The translations under genes were made by a program, and so were the position numbers. DNA of 64,000 nt from Isoetes taiwanensis (Eukaryota; Streptophyta; Lycopodiopsida; Isoetales; Isoetaceae): positions 13,671,714-13,735,713 of the forward strand of contig JAJEKV010000027.1 in NCBI GenBank assembly GCA_021234155.1, written 5' to 3'. Below are positions 42,073-52,334 of the stretch, piece after piece. The notes under the pieces are model-generated. The model saw only the letters and a program-made list of their open reading frames with translations, ran no database searches and was not told the DNA's origin. Position 1 is the first letter of the stretch. The number at the start of each line of letters is the position of its first letter.

Positions 42073-43664
42073 TGTGGTGTTCCAGCATAATATATGCCCC
42101 AAATACGTATATTATACTACCACGTCACACGTACATGTCACATGTGACATGTACTTAGAGGCCGTAAAAGGTTGCACCTAGGGGGCAAGAGTTGCACCTA
42201 GGGGGACAACTTCGAATGTTGTGCATGTTAAATAAACATACACAATTATAAACCCAATGGACCCCATTGCCAAATGGCTAAACTCCATTTGGCCAATGTC
42301 TAACCTAACCCTAAGGGTTTCTATATAAGGGCTTCCCCTTAAACCCTAAACCTTTTCTCCTCTTTGCATTTAGGGTTTTCCTTGAGATCCCTTCCTTCTT
42401 TCGCATTTGGGGTTCTCTTGAGCCATTCCGGCCAAGCTAGGACCCAAATCCGCATTGCCAGACTCTGTAAAGCCGCCTTTGCACAACAGAACTTCGAGTA
42501 GCAGCAGTCTTCAGCAAGATCAGGAGCATGGATGCATTCCGAGGATCTGGAGCAGGTCGAGTACTAGGTAATTAGTCAATCTGTTGTGCAAAGCCGCCTT
42601 TTGGCTAGGCAACAAGCTGGTTTAGCATATTAGGCCTTATAGATCCCGAGATCATAAGCCCTAACAAAGGAACCTAACCTTGGATGTTTAGGTAGGTAGA
42701 TTAGATGATATTATTCATTTCAGTTCTGTGATGATGTTGGTATTTCACTATGTGACCTCCATGTATTGGGAAGGGGAGTAGAGGCCTAAAGCCTGTTAGC
42801 AGATGATTCTAGGTAGCCTACTAGTTCCGAGTTACATGCGGCCTGTGCACAAGGAGCCCGCCTGGTTGTGGGTGGAGGGGCTAGGCCGAGGAAAAAGGGG
42901 GACTTGTCCCATCACAGAAGAGTTCCTCTGGTGTGTAAAGCCTACCAGGAACCTTAGTGAGCTAGGCTTAATGGCTTGCCACTGCGTGTGGGCAAGGCAT
43001 GAGCTTGACACCTTTGGGGCGATGTGTCGCCTTCCATGAGGTTAAGTCGAATAAGGGCAGTGGCCCTCTGCCACTTGTGATGGGCATGCATGCCCCTGGA
43101 GGAGAGGTGACTCTCCTCCTGCCTCATCGGGGCTGGGGAGATGCAACCCAGTAGTAGCCCTCTTGGCTATGTACCTGGCAGGCTATGGCCCGGTCCCAAT
43201 ACTTTTCAACCTACACTGCAAAGTGTGCACAGGAGGGGCGGATGGTGTGGACTACCCTCAGCTATGTTCTCATGCCAGCCAACTCCATTGTTATGAATTC
43301 TGTCTGCAATGACTTCTGGAGGCCCAAGCTGTCAGTCAAACCCCCTTGAGTCTGAGCCCTGGGTAGGATCTCCTTTGTTGTTATTGTTCATGTTGATGAT
43401 GATGTATATATGTGATGATTTATGTGTTCACCCTTCGATGTGATTGTATTGATATACTGCTATTATGTGCTCATGTTTATTCACGCTTCCGCAGATAGGT
43501 CGACCCGAAGGGAGACAGGTGAATGACACATCCACTCTTCCCTTGCTGGCTCATTCCACTGGGAGTGGTGTCAGGTGGATGGCCCCTGCCAGTCTGGCTG
43601 TCAGGGGGAATGCTCCGTCTTCTGATACGATGTATGTATCGTATAAGAAGTAGGGGACGTCACA
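42073..43664 (+). repeat. Gypsy 3' LTR
   Basis: This 1592-bp LTR runs from TGTGGTGTTCCAGC to GGGGACGTCACA and is the inverted partner of 61735-63308. Compared with that copy it has lost CpG sites at the left end (TGTGGTGT against TGTGACGT) and carries an extra segment of about 40 bp near 42140-42185 with a second CACCTAGGGGG. No primer site follows at 43665, in keeping with a 3' LTR. The next five bases are AAGGG, the same as the flank of the 5' LTR. Confidence 0.93.
42321..42330 (+). promoter_or_regulatory. Predicted TATA box of the Gypsy LTR
   Basis: CTATATAAGG lies about 250 bp into the LTR and is identical in the partner LTR (63085-63094, minus). Transcription would start about 30 bp downstream. 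The promoter call is from sequence only. Confidence 0.6.
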
Positions 43665-44999
43665 AAGGGAACATGCGGTGAATCTCGGGACCATTCAGTA
43701 GCTGCAGTCGGAAATGAAAATACCAAGAACCACTACGGACAGGTATAGAAGTGGGCAGAGGTTGCAGAGCAGACAAGGCAACACATATCCTAGGTGCCTG
43801 AACAATGGAATGAGCTAAGTGAACCCCAAGGCCATTCGCCATAGAAACCAAGAACTCAGGAACCAACATATCTGGAAGCACCAACATGGGATTTTTACAG
43901 CTGTCAAAGAGCTTGTGGACATAGCTGGAGTATAGAACTGATACAGGACATATATGCCTCACCTAAGGCATCAACCCCTCGACTAACCAACTGTCGCACC
44001 GAGGACTCAGCCTCGAACATAATGAGGAAAAAATTATTAGGCAAGAATTTCAAAGATTGGTACCTGGGCAAACCAATCCGCCTCAAATGTCCAGAGAGCC
44101 ATGAGTTAAACCTTCACGTGTCCAAAACTATCCCAGTGAAGTACCCTAGTACTGCAAAGGAGACCAAATTCTCTATAGTCTGAACATGCTGATCATGATC
44201 TATGTCTATCCAAGGATCTATGGATGCACTGCTCGTAAGTCAACTAAATAATGATTGTCCACAAACTTCATAGCCTTTTCCACCCGAGCCTCTTTTGGTC
44301 AGGCACCTTACGCTTAATCCAGTCTGAAAAGCCTGGACGAGTGAAGACGGGATATTGTGTCATTTGTCCTCCAAGCTGGACGTGCAGTGTTGGCAGTTTT
44401 AGCAACCTGAGAGGGTCTAACCTCACTCCAGGTGAGTATGAAGGTGCGCATAGATGATTTGCTTCCCTCTGAGTCGCTACACCTACATCACCTTCCTTGG
44501 CAACCTCCTCTCTAGGCGCGAGTGTAGAGGGGTTTACAGATCCTGTTTCAAATGGCAGCATGCTTGAAGGAATATGGGTTCGAGTTACCGGCACACAATT
44601 TTCTGAATTCTCTGAAATGAATTGAAAGGAAGAGCAATTGACATACCTATGTGCTGAGGGTGACTCTAAAAGAGCCTACATATCCCTCAACAATTGCCTT
44701 TGTGGTTCAATATCCATAGCATTAATTGCTTCCTTCTCACCTCCTATTAAATTGAATGCCTCTCCTTGTGAACCAAGATTTGCAGTTTGTAAATCCTCAA
44801 GTGATTCTGACATAACTGCCTCCTGTGATCTGGAAGGAGACTACACATCTGTCTCCAGCTCAACCGTAGCCAATCCCTTTTCCTTAGGACTCTTCCTTCT
44901 CGCCATCTCACGCGGTTTCAACCCCAAACCGGGAATCTCAACAGACCCAAGAGCCTTAGCTTGGGAAATTTGTCTGGCAGGAGCCATGCTGGCCGACAT
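43665..44999 (-). pseudogene. L1-D ORF1, 5' part, split by the Gypsy insertion
   Basis: The likely start is at 44999 ('MSASMAPARQISQAKALG'). After several stops come 'MTQYPVFTRPGFSDWIKRKV', the DUF4283-like domain ('LPNNFFLIMFEAESSVRQLV') and 'LPDMLVPEFLVSMANGLGV', ending 'GPEIHRMFP' at the LTR. The frame continues without a break at 63309 on the plus strand ('SIVLPGRVDSDDPHG'), once the LTR and the duplicated AAGGG are set aside. The 5' UTR probably reaches about 45190. This was the target of the Gypsy insertion. Confidence 0.8.
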
Positions 45000-45222
45000 T
45001 TTCCGGTGAAATCCGGCCTATCTACAGACCTGAAAACCTAACAAACTATACATCTTTGGAAAGCTCTCTGAATCAGCTTTCCAAAGCACCAAGAATCGCC
45101 TGATTCTGACACCGGATGCTCCAGAAACAATCGAAAATGCGAAGCACCATCTCTACATGGCGCTTAGGGCTGCGCCCAGAATGTCCATGCCCTTAGATTT
45201 TTTCGATATTGTGTCTTTTTCC

Positions 45223-45750
45223 ATCTGCAGAGTCCTACTTGTAGTAGCACATCAATATAATTGGCTGCACTAAATGAGAAGCCTCTATTGCGTTGCCCAG
45301 TAGGAGGTACATCTTAAATGGACTCACGAAATAGTCCCAATGCTCAGCGATACACCCTTACTCATCTATCTATATAGACATTGATTGAAGAAGGAGACAA
45401 CTTTGGGTTGAAGTTCTTAAAGCTCTAAACTTCAATGAACAATCAGTGGCTGCATTGGAATACCAATGCTATCGGGCAAGTAAATTGTGTTATCTCACTA
45501 CTGGCTTCTTGGTTGTTCAAAATGATGAACATTGCCTCATGCCCATGAATGAATGGCATTGTATCTTCTTCGATCCATAGGGTCCTATTTGCAGTGCACC
45601 AATACATGGCCGCACTATCTATCGATATGGACGCACCCTTATTCATGTATCTATATAGACGCTCGTTGAAGGAGACAGCTTTGGAATAAAGTTCTTAAAG
45701 GTCAAAACTTCAGTGAGCGGCTACATTGGTTTTAAGCTGCTATCCTGGCA
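45223..45750 (+). repeat. Diverged direct repeat
   Basis: Segments at about 45223-45460 and 45560-45750 share AGTCCTA/GGTCCTA...TTGCAGT, 'ACACCCTTACTCATCTATCT' in variant form and 'GTTCTTAAAG', in the same order. They are an old duplication of unknown origin. Confidence 0.6.
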
Positions 45751-46105
45751 CTAGCCTAATTTTGTTGCTATTGACATTGTTCACTATGGCCACATTACTT
45801 GTGCATTAATGAACATAAACTGACGATTACGTACATATTCCAGAGAATCATTCTCTACTATATATTTATATTGGTAATTTCTCTTTAAGTTTACACATTG
45901 TTAGTTTGAATTTTCCATTACTTGATTGTCTGTCATTTTGGAAGTATTAACACTATTCAAAAGCTATATTGCTTAGACAGAAAATGCTCTAGTTATGCTG
46001 GATATTATTACTTTATGATTATGGTATTAGCATTATGAGCTCATTTCAACGCTCTTTTTCATTTCTTATATTGCCTTATTTGGCTCCGCAAGGGCCACCG
46101 TAAAT

Positions 46106-46658
46106 TCCATACACATCCATAGCATATTCCATACATATCGTGTACGCATATCTCTTACACATCACACGCACACACAAGACATAAACCATTGAAAGGAACA
46201 TTTGTCATATCAAGTAACTAAACCATTGAATTACCCCCCCCTTTGGGGGACCCCCCTCCCCACCCATTGTTTTTGCTGATATTTGTGCGGGGCGTCCATC
46301 GGTTGGCAAGGAGCCCCAAATATATACGCTCGTACATGCAGTACATGTATACAATGCAATCTCCAACTGTCGCTTCAATTTCGTATTTTAAAGTAAGAGT
46401 CAACTAAAACTTGCTAAAAAAACGAGTTGCGCTTAACAACGGCCAAGATCGCCTAAAGTCAACACAACGGTCCGACATTACCGATGAATGCCCTGCACGA
46501 ATATCAGCAAAAACAACTAGAAGGGGTGGGGGGGTTTAATTCAATGGTTTAATTTTGTGATATGACAAATGTTAATGTCGTGCGTGCGTGAGAAGTGTAC
46601 GGGATATGTGTACAATGTGTACGGAATATATACGAAATATGCTATGGATGTGTATGGA
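46106..46658. mobile_element. Fold-back / long-TIR MITE, about 550 bp
   Basis: Left arm 46106 to about 46303 and right arm about 46480-46658 are inverted copies of about 190 bp. Landmarks CCATACACATCCATAGCATA, ACATTTGTCATATCA, AAACCATTGAATTA and TGTTTTTGCTGATAT have complements in mirrored order. The arms include C-rich runs (46234-46262). A loop of about 175 bp separates them. No transposase is present and target duplications were not resolved. Transcripts would form a long hairpin able to feed small-RNA production. Confidence 0.82.
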
Positions 46659-47354
46659 TGTGCATCATAGATGTTGATACCAATCACTCAGCAATCTAAA
46701 GTATAAAAGGAGATTAACAACATTTTACATGACTGACTTTCCAACAAATGTAGTGGTACTCCGTGGTAAGATAAGAATCTCACGGGGGGTGTAGTATTGT
46801 CGGGAAATGCCGGACATGCAGGGAAAATGCCATAGCCACATTCTCTTCCACAGGGCGACAGGGAGAGTTACCGGCTATTGCAAGTTTAGGCCAGTCACAT
46901 GGCATATGCCTAGTACCCACATGAACGAGGGTTTGCCCTTTAGAGGCGACCCAAAGATCAGTCATTATACAAGGTCTGCAAAGTAGGATTCGAACTATTG
47001 AACTGAGGAAACTGAATAAGATTCTCGTAGGGTTTATTACGTGAAGGTTTTATTGCCAGGTGTTGGTGTTTGGGAGCACTGTAATAGCATATGCCCATAA
47101 GCTAGGAACCCAGAAAAAGACACGTGAAAGGACTTTTAGGGTTTAGGTGGCAAGGTACAAGTATATTCTAAACCAATGGCTAAAGCTAAAAAAAACATGA
47201 GAGCATTGTAGAGTTGTCATGCATGCAGCTCCACATGCTTTGCCGCTCGTTTTTTTTCTCCCGTCTATTTATTAGATCGCATTTTCCATGTTCGTGAATG
47301 CTAGAAGGCTTACTACTTTCTCCGGCGCCATCTTTGCAAGTAAAATCTTTAGAT

Positions 47355-48357
47355 ATGGCAGCGGCATTTACCGTGCCCCAGTCTCAGCCACAACGGGTAA
47401 GCTTTTCTCACCTTGATCTTGCGCCTTGACTGTTAAGGAAATCTGCAGTTATAAAGAATTTGCTCCATGAATCTTGTTTTGATAATGCCGGTTTTTCTCG
47501 AAAGAATCGGACGCTTTCTCAATCTTCTTTGAAAATATGGTTCTTGTTAACAGATTTTCATATGTCCCGACGTTTTATGCTCTGTTTTTATAATGCTGTT
47601 TTTTTTCTATAAAGAATTGCATCCTTTGCGACATTAATATTTGGAGAACTCTGCAGATTCTCCGGCTTGATAGCTTCAATGCCATCTCCAACACTAAAGG
47701 CCTTAGAGGAGTTTCTTTTGTGATGTCCACGGGGCTGAGAAGTGGCGCCAGGTCTTCTCCAAGGCTACAAATTTCTTGCATTGCGGTAATATATTTGTGT
47801 AGTTAATTTTTGATGCTCTAGGGTAATATCTGGAATTGTGCTAAATGCATATCCGTGCTGATATTGTTCAATTCAATGTCCTAGATTTGTGCATTGCAGT
47901 TCAATATTCTTCCTTTTTTTTTCCACTATTTTTACAGAGTTTTTCTCTGAAAGATGATTGTTTAGTCGTTTCACTTAATATGATGAACTTCGTTGTGTAT
48001 TGATTTTTTGTTTCGGTTTTGGATTGAAGGCTGAACCCGCAACTCTTGAAAAAGTCCAGCAAGTGATTGCCAATCAGTTATCTGTAGATGCCACAGCAGT
48101 AGTTCCAGATGCTAAGTTTGCTGATCTTGGGGCAGATTCTCTTGACACTGTGAGTTTATTTAATATGTGAATGAATCAATCTACAATTTGTTGCACTTGG
48201 AAAATTTAAATGCTTATCATACCTCTGGCAGGTGGAAATCATGATGAATCTAGAAGAGAAGTTTCAAATTTCTATTGCTGAAGATGGTGCCAACAACATT
48301 GTGACCGTTGGAGATGCTGCAAACATGATTCAAGAGCTCATCTCTAAACAAGATTGA
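47355..48357 (+). CDS. Plastid-type acyl carrier protein, four exons
   Basis: Exons 47355-47396, 47657-47785, 48030-48149 and 48232-48357 join in phase 0 with GT-AG introns and give 138 residues. Residues 1 to about 57 are Ser/Arg-rich like a plastid transit peptide. The mature part ('TLEKVQQVIANQLSVD') is a complete acyl carrier protein with the phosphopantetheine site DSL (Ser94 in 'FADLGADSLDTVEIMMNLEE'). The protein carries growing acyl chains in fatty-acid synthesis. The intron right after the DSLDT codons fits plant family members. There are no signs of damage. It is the clearest intact host gene of the window besides the M41-like gene. Confidence 0.93.
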
Positions 48358-48789
48358 AGATATATGGTCAAATTAAGATTCTTTTTATATATAGTCACTT
48401 CCAAATGTAGGTTGAAAATATGAGAATGTAATAAAAATACTTGGGTTGTCTTGTTTATATCAAGGTTTGAGATTTTCATTCGTACTTATTTGGCAAATTC
48501 TTGAGGACAATTTGCAACGCAATGTGACAAGCCAAGGTCGTTTCATTATTGGTCATTCCATATCAATTTGTTTTTTGATCATTGGATCTTGACATATTCT
48601 CAAGGAATATGCCAAATCAAGGGCCACTAATAAGTACAAAAACTTACTCAAAATAAAATTTGACATATGAAAAAATAGGAACTTCAACCACCTGGTTGTT
48701 GTCTACGTGTATAATATATCACAACTTAATATCATGGCTACTATCCTATAAACATTCAAAAAAACCATAAAAGCTTATAGAAGAAACAC

Positions 48790-49340
48790 AAAATACATCT
48801 AGGTCTATCTTTAAGCAAATCATGCACTGCAAAATAATGCTGGACAATGTTATCTACAACATCATCACAGGTATTGTCTGCAGCAAAAAAAATCTTAAGT
48901 AATTGTAGTACATCTCAAATCTCAATGTTAAATTAATTACCTGCTGCTTTAGTGCCTATCTGAGGACTCTTTTCACGAGTTAAGTGAGAAAACTTCATTG
49001 GACTAATCTTGTCCACATCAATTGGATCTGCAAGGAATAAACAAACTTCAAGCAAGGTTTAACTAACTTGAGAAAATACTGAATAAATACCTTGATCTAT
49101 GGGTTTTTGACCACATGACTTAATGGCACTCCTTGTTATTCTTTTCTTTGCCACTCTGGCAGGCTAAAAATCTGAGCTTGGTGGATCATTAAACAAAGAG
49201 GTGCTCGAGCTAGTTTCTTCTCTGAATCTCTTCTTGGGTGTCACCTCCTTCTACTTTTTTCCACCCTTGACCTTGCTGCTTTTTTCCACTTCTTCTGCTT
49301 CTGTTTCTTCACTTGATTCCAGGGAATAAATTACTAATCG
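48790..49340 (-). CDS. Likely 3' exons of the coiled-coil/RING-like gene
   Basis: Minus-strand open segments fit exons: about 49330-49082 ('ESSEETEAEEVEKSSKVKGG' with basic 'KKRFREETSS' and 'ARVAKKRITRSAIKSCG', one stop), about 49028-48941 ('DPIDVDKISPMKFSHLTREK' between TTGCAG and GTAATT), and a segment near 48888-48790 ('CDDVVDNIVQHYFAVHDLL'). The acidic then basic composition suggests a nuclear protein. Linkage to the frame upstream at 49.86-51.1 kb is inferred from strand and spacing. No family is recognised. Confidence 0.4.
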
Positions 49341-49842
49341 CATATTTCTTATTAGCCAGAATGACTTTGGCTAAACTTGCTCGATATTAATCCCAAAACT
49401 TTATGTGGTTTAGCTAAACTCTACATATTTTTCCTCTCATACTTTCTAGTGTTTAGCTAAACTAACCCAAACATCATCCCAAAAATTTCTATGGTGTGGC
49501 CAATGGAAAATATTAAGCCAAATTAAACTATACTTTTTTTCAATTGTTTCCACTTATTTTATTCATTTTCCTTGTGAAAACATTCTAAAATTTTGCTAAC
49601 TAGCAAAATCTATGATTAATCATATATTTCTTATAAACTAGAATGATATTAACTGGCCCGAAATTCATTCTAAAAGTTTCTATGCTTTAGCTAAACAATA
49701 CAAAATTTCATTCTCTTACTTTCTAGCATTTGGCTAAAGAGCTCCAGGGTTGGTGCAGTCCCGAAAAAAGTTAAGCTAAAATTATTATTTTTTTCCCAAT
49801 TTTTTCCATTTATTACTTTAGCCAATTTTTTTCGAAAATGTG

Positions 49843-51105
49843 CTAAAAAATCGCCAAATAGCTAAGTTTAGCCCTTAAATTATTCCATGCTGATTCTTCT
49901 TCATCTGAATCTGGTGGCTTGAGTTCCTTGGAACCAAGTTCATCGAGAACACTAGGAGGAACCTCAGCATAATAGCCAGATGCAATGCAATGCATGCTTT
50001 CCAGCACAACACTGAAACATATAACATGGTAAATATGACCACATGATTTAATCTTAACATGCAATTCATATTCTTCTGAAAACAGAAGGCCACAACCCTC
50101 ACATGTGGTTGCCCCTTTGGACATTGGAGAATTATAAGTTCCCATTCCCAGTTTTGGGAGACTCTTCTTGGATTTCTCATTTTGATGCAAGTGAGCCACA
50201 TGCTTGCACTTGGCATGCCAATATTTCATATTAGTTTCATAATTATCAATATCAGATTTGAGAATAGAAATATCTTTCTTTAGTTCATGCAAACCTGATG
50301 GGTTCACCTTCGACATCTGCTTGTCTAGAAAAGCTTGGAGAGCTTGCTCATCCCTTTGCAACTCTTGTATTGCCACTTCTTCATCAGGACTGAGCAGCTG
50401 CAATTCCATCCACATCTGCCTCTTCTCCTTTATCTCTTCTTCTAGATCCTTGAAGTTTGCATTCGAGTTGCTGATGGAACCTTCTATTCTCAACAGGTCG
50501 GCCTGTTTCTGCATCAATTCCTTCTTGCTATCCTCATACATATGGGAAAGTGACCTTATGTGATTCAGCAGTGCAGTGGTATTCTTCTCGAAAGCATGTT
50601 CTTTGTTCAGCTGAGCTTGGCCAATCCTGTAAGCATCTGCTGCTACACTCGCCCAATTAACCTTAAACTCGTGGATTCTGCAATGCCTTTGCAGTATGTG
50701 ACCAGGCGAAAGCCCTTGCAAAAAGGGTTCTCAGATCATTATTTGAAAGCGGTTTCTGATAAACTCTCTCTATCAAATTAGAGAGTGCTGTCTTGAACTG
50801 GGGCTTGATTAACTTGATGTGTATCTTGCCGGTTTTGGGCATAGGTTTTTCCCAAACCTGCAAAAAATCAGCACTTGGAACATCTGCCCACTTGATACTT
50901 CTTGGATTCTTTCCCTCCATCGAAAGTTTCCGATTCCTTGAAAATTCAATGGGTGTTCTTGCAAAAAGTAACTCCTGCAAAACCGAGTTCTTAGCTTGGT
51001 CCCTTAAAAATAATTTGGAAATGCAAGAGGGAGCTTGTACCTCGCCAGAATTGGTTTTGGTTGCCGTGCTCCAAGCTGCAGAATTCAGATCAAAAAACAG
51101 AGTTT
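49843..51105 (-). pseudogene. Coiled-coil protein with RING-like zinc finger, one frameshift
   Basis: A short exon ends at about 51041 ('AAWSTATKTNSGE' before GTACAA) and the next starts at about 50982 after TTTTGCAG ('ELLFARTPIEFSRN'). The reading runs to 'TLFARAFAWSHTAKALQ', then needs one base shift near 50690 to continue with 'IHEFKVNWASVAADAYRIGQ'. A long coiled coil (about 50580-50230) follows, then 'CEGCGLLF', 'KSCGHIYHVICF' and 'CIASG', which resembles the first part of a RING-H2 or SP-RING finger, and an acidic tail. The function is unknown; a ubiquitin- or SUMO-ligase-like role or a domesticated transposon gene are both possible. The shift may be real or a sequence error. Confidence 0.5.
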
Positions 51106-51144
51106 TCTTAACTCAAAACATGAATTATCTCCATATTCATTGAA

Positions 51145-52320
51145 GATACTGCAGTAATGGGTCGGACGATTTCGGAAATCATTAATTTCAGCAACCCGAG
51201 GAGAATTAATCAGTGATTCATCAGAGATTCAGCACTGCAGAAAGTTCGCGCCCAAAAGCTTTCCTGACTGGTGGCCTTCTCCGACCGTCACTGATTTTCA
51301 ACTTTATGGCTGACGGCTCGTCAAGTTGCTGCCCGTCACGGAAAGCCCGTGTAAAAAAAAACGGAAATAAACTGCTAAAAAACTGCTTGACGGGCGGAAA
51401 ATGGCATATATCAAGCATAAACACACCCTTTTATGAAAATCTGTCTCAAGAGCTTTTGCACTCATGTCCAAAATGTGCAACATATATCCAACCATGCAAA
51501 GAATTGAAGCAATGGAGGTCTAGGGATACTCTATCGGAGGAAATAAGCTCAAAGGATGAGGAGATAATGGTTTGAGATCCATAGCTTCCAGCTTCATATG
51601 CTCAGAATATATAACAAGATGCCAATGAGACCCAATAAATTCCCCTCCTTAACAGGGCAATCCAAAAATGCCGACTTTATAGTAGGAGTAATTCGTGGCA
51701 AATATTGAAGACGTCTTAGATGAAAATGTAGCAGATATTGTTCTGCACGATGAGAAAACTATTGCTAGCCAATTAATTGATAACTTGAATGACAATGTTG
51801 TGATGTTCTAGATTATATGATTATGTTGATGCCTCAATGCGCGTTTGTTTCAAATAAAATGCAATACATGTCAAGTTATAAAGCTTGAACTTAGCACTTC
51901 CATTGTCTTACTTCATTTTAATTTTCTTGCATAGATACTTCAATATGTATTGAGGAAATGTCACCTTGAAATGATTCTAAAGCAACGCTCAAGATGGACC
52001 AAGTGTAGCAAATTTCTATATATTTTAGATAAGGGAGGATAGTGCCAAGGATAGTGCTGTGTTTATTGACGGCGAGATGGAAAGGAAAAATAGCAGAGGC
52101 AAAGGAAGTGGAGTTTCTGTTCTAAAGCTTGGCAGATAAGGTGGTAGTGGAGGTCGATCATTCAGAGCACTATCGATATCTTTCAAACCTCGTTGCCTAC
52201 TTGATAGTGGCGTATTGGACAGGTGAGTTTTTTTACCTGAGAAGGATCTCCAATTGATTGGGGGCCCTTCTTAGGCATAATTGCATTCGTCCTTATGAGT
52301 CTATCAAGGCACTGCGGAAG
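51145..52320. other. No recognised gene
   Basis: This region separates the RING-like gene from L1-B. A minus-strand stretch near 51300-51230 ('KISDGRRRPPVRKAFGREL') may be a further 5' exon of that gene, but it lacks clear splice support. Nothing else is recognised. Confidence 0.35.
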
Positions 52321-52334
52321 AGTTTTTTTTAATC

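Noticed and set aside
42073-43664. Solo LTR
   Set aside because: A polypurine tract and the element's integrase C-terminus and chromodomain lie directly upstream on the same strand, so it is a 3' LTR.
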